This document shows, piece by piece, positions 63,101 through 64,000 of a stretch of 64,000 nucleotides of DNA. Positions within the stretch are counted from its first letter, which is position 1, and every line of letters begins with the position of its first letter. This DNA is from Thermobifida alba. Its GTDB lineage: Bacteria; Actinomycetota; Actinomycetes; Streptosporangiales; Streptosporangiaceae. Below the pieces are notes generated by a model. It searched no databases. It was given only the letters and a program-made list of their open reading frames with translations, and was not told the origin of the DNA. Location of the stretch: positions 3,578,422 through 3,642,421 of the forward strand of contig NZ_CP051627.1 of assembly GCF_023208015.1 (NCBI RefSeq), written 5' to 3'. A program made the position numbers and the translations under genes.

Positions 63101-64000
63101 ATGGCGCGGGTCCTGGTCACGGGGGCGAGCGGCTACATCGGCGGCCGGCTCGTCCCGGAACTGCTCGCCGCCGGGCACCGGGTGCGCTGCCTGGCCCGTT
63201 CGCCCGAGAAGCTCCGCGACCACCCGTGGCGCGCCGACGTGTCGGTCGTCCGGGGCGACGTGCTGTCCCCCGAGACCCTGGCTCCGGCGCTGGCGGACGT
63301 GGACGTCGCCTACTACCTGGTGCACTCGATGGGCGGCGGGGCCGACTTCGCCCGCCGGGACGAGGAGGGGGCGCGCAACTTCGCCGCCGCCGCGCACGCC
63401 GCCGGCGTCCGCCGCATCGTCTACCTGGGCGGGCTCGTCCCCAGAGGGGAGCGGCTCTCCCCGCACCTGCGCTCCCGCGCCCAGGTGGGCGACATCCTGC
63501 TGGCCTCGCCCGTGCCGACCGCGGTGCTGCGGGCCGCGGTCATCCTCGGTTCGGGCTCGGCCTCCTTCGAGATGCTGCGCCACCTCACCGAGCGGCTGCC
63601 GGTGATGACCACGCCCCGCTGGGTGACGACCCGGGTGCAGCCGATCGCGGTGCGGGACGTGCTGCGGCTGCTCGTCCGGTGCACGGACCTGCCCGCCGAC
63701 GTCGACCGGGTCTTCGACATCGGGGGGCCGGAGGTCCTCACCTACGCCGAGATGATCCAGCGTTTCGCCCGCGTCGCGGGGCTGCGGCGGCGGCTGATCG
63801 TCCCCGTCCCGGTGCTCTCGCCGGGCCTGTCGAGCCTGTGGGTGGGCGTGGTCACCCCGGTTCCGGCCGCTGTCGCGCGGCCCCTGGTGGAGTCGCTGCG
63901 CAACGAGGTGGTCTGCGGCGAGAACGACCTGGCCGACCTGCTCGGCGACCACGACCGGCTCGGTTTCGACGAGGCGGTGCGGCTGGCGCTGCGCCGGGTC
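63101..64000 (+). CDS. NAD(P)-binding epimerase/SDR-like protein, cut by the window edge
   Basis: 300 codons present, no stop before the edge. The N-terminal Rossmann motif VTGASGYIGGRLVPELLAAG is of the NmrA/extended-SDR kind. AYYLVHSMGGGADFARRDEE and VRRIVYLGGLVPRGE follow, and a C-terminal part with FDIGGPEVLTYAEMI. Full-length relatives often end in a DUF2867 domain that would lie beyond the edge. ATG 63101 has GGGGG six bases upstream; GTG 63095, overlapping the DUF4383 stop, is an alternative. Probably an oxidoreductase or regulator with NAD(P); substrate unknown. Confidence 0.88.
   Translation, partial: MARVLVTGASGYIGGRLVPELLAAGHRVRCLARSPEKLRDHPWRADVSVVRGDVLSPETLAPALADVDVAYYLVHSMGGGADFARRDEEGARNFAAAAHAAGVRRIVYLGGLVPRGERLSPHLRSRAQVGDILLASPVPTAVLRAAVILGSGSASFEMLRHLTERLPVMTTPRWVTTRVQPIAVRDVLRLLVRCTDLPADVDRVFDIGGPEVLTYAEMIQRFARVAGLRRRLIVPVPVLSPGLSSLWVGVVTPVPAAVARPLVESLRNEVVCGENDLADLLGDHDRLGFDEAVRLALRRV

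Overview
The window is about 64 kb of high-GC actinobacterial chromosome. Several features point to Thermobifida or a close Nocardiopsaceae relative. There is a secreted GH10-CBM2 xylanase with a CelR-type operator core (TGGGAGCGCTCCC) in its leader, and a second CBM2 enzyme. There is a mycothiol glycosyltransferase (mshA), a DUF397/DUF5753 pair, a phosphate-type two-component system beside phoU, and the standard actinobacterial cluster from dacB/ppa through tilS-hpt-ftsH to the folate genes. The genus is inferred; no database comparison was possible.

Layout. 1-13,988: folate operon (folE, folP, a SnoaL-like gene, folB, folK, DUF3180, PH-domain protein) with ftsH, hpt, tilS and a DUF2342 metalloprotease, all on the minus strand, then ppa and dacB. 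14-23.7 kb: an MFS exporter, carD-ispF (with no ispD between them), phoU, a SenX3/RegX3-type pair, gpmA, a YbjN protein, mshA and a macro-domain hydrolase. 23.8-29.6 kb: an accessory stretch. It holds a phage-lysozyme-like amidase split by an intein, a holin-like protein, a decayed methyltransferase, several orphan small genes (one a 40-residue CxxCxGxG protein) and a DUF5753/DUF397 pair. 29.7-35.8 kb: BlaI-type repressor and M56 protease, DUF2516, two tandem zinc metallopeptidases, DUF2207 and dtd. 35.8-37.5 kb: xylanase. 37.5-44.1 kb: DsrE, DUF6493 and SWIM proteins and small regulators. 44.2-48.7 kb: a glycine-betaine/choline-type ABC operon and a rhomboid protease, divergent around an AT-rich leader with two CRP-like sites. 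48.7-50.5 kb: dcd, tRNA-Gly(CCC) and a repeat-rich non-coding kilobase. 50.5-64 kb: hydrolases, GNAT, TetR with a DHA2 exporter, a CBM2-SGNH esterase, a DUF3618/holin-X membrane-stress trio, CPBP protease, MFS, a glutathionyl-hydroquinone-reductase-like GST, DUF4383 and an NAD-binding protein cut by the window edge.

The most notable object is the amidase intein (24042-25052). It sits directly behind the predicted catalytic tyrosine of a PGRP/T7-lysozyme-type amidase. It carries the non-contiguous Trp-Cys-Thr triplet described for class 3 inteins while also keeping an N-terminal Cys, its penultimate residue is Gly instead of His, and its LAGLIDADG-like core looks degenerate. The adjacent holin-like gene makes the pair look like a captured phage lysis cassette.

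Many convergent gene pairs are separated by long perfect hairpins (up to a 26-bp stem) without T-tracts, which probably act as bidirectional terminators.
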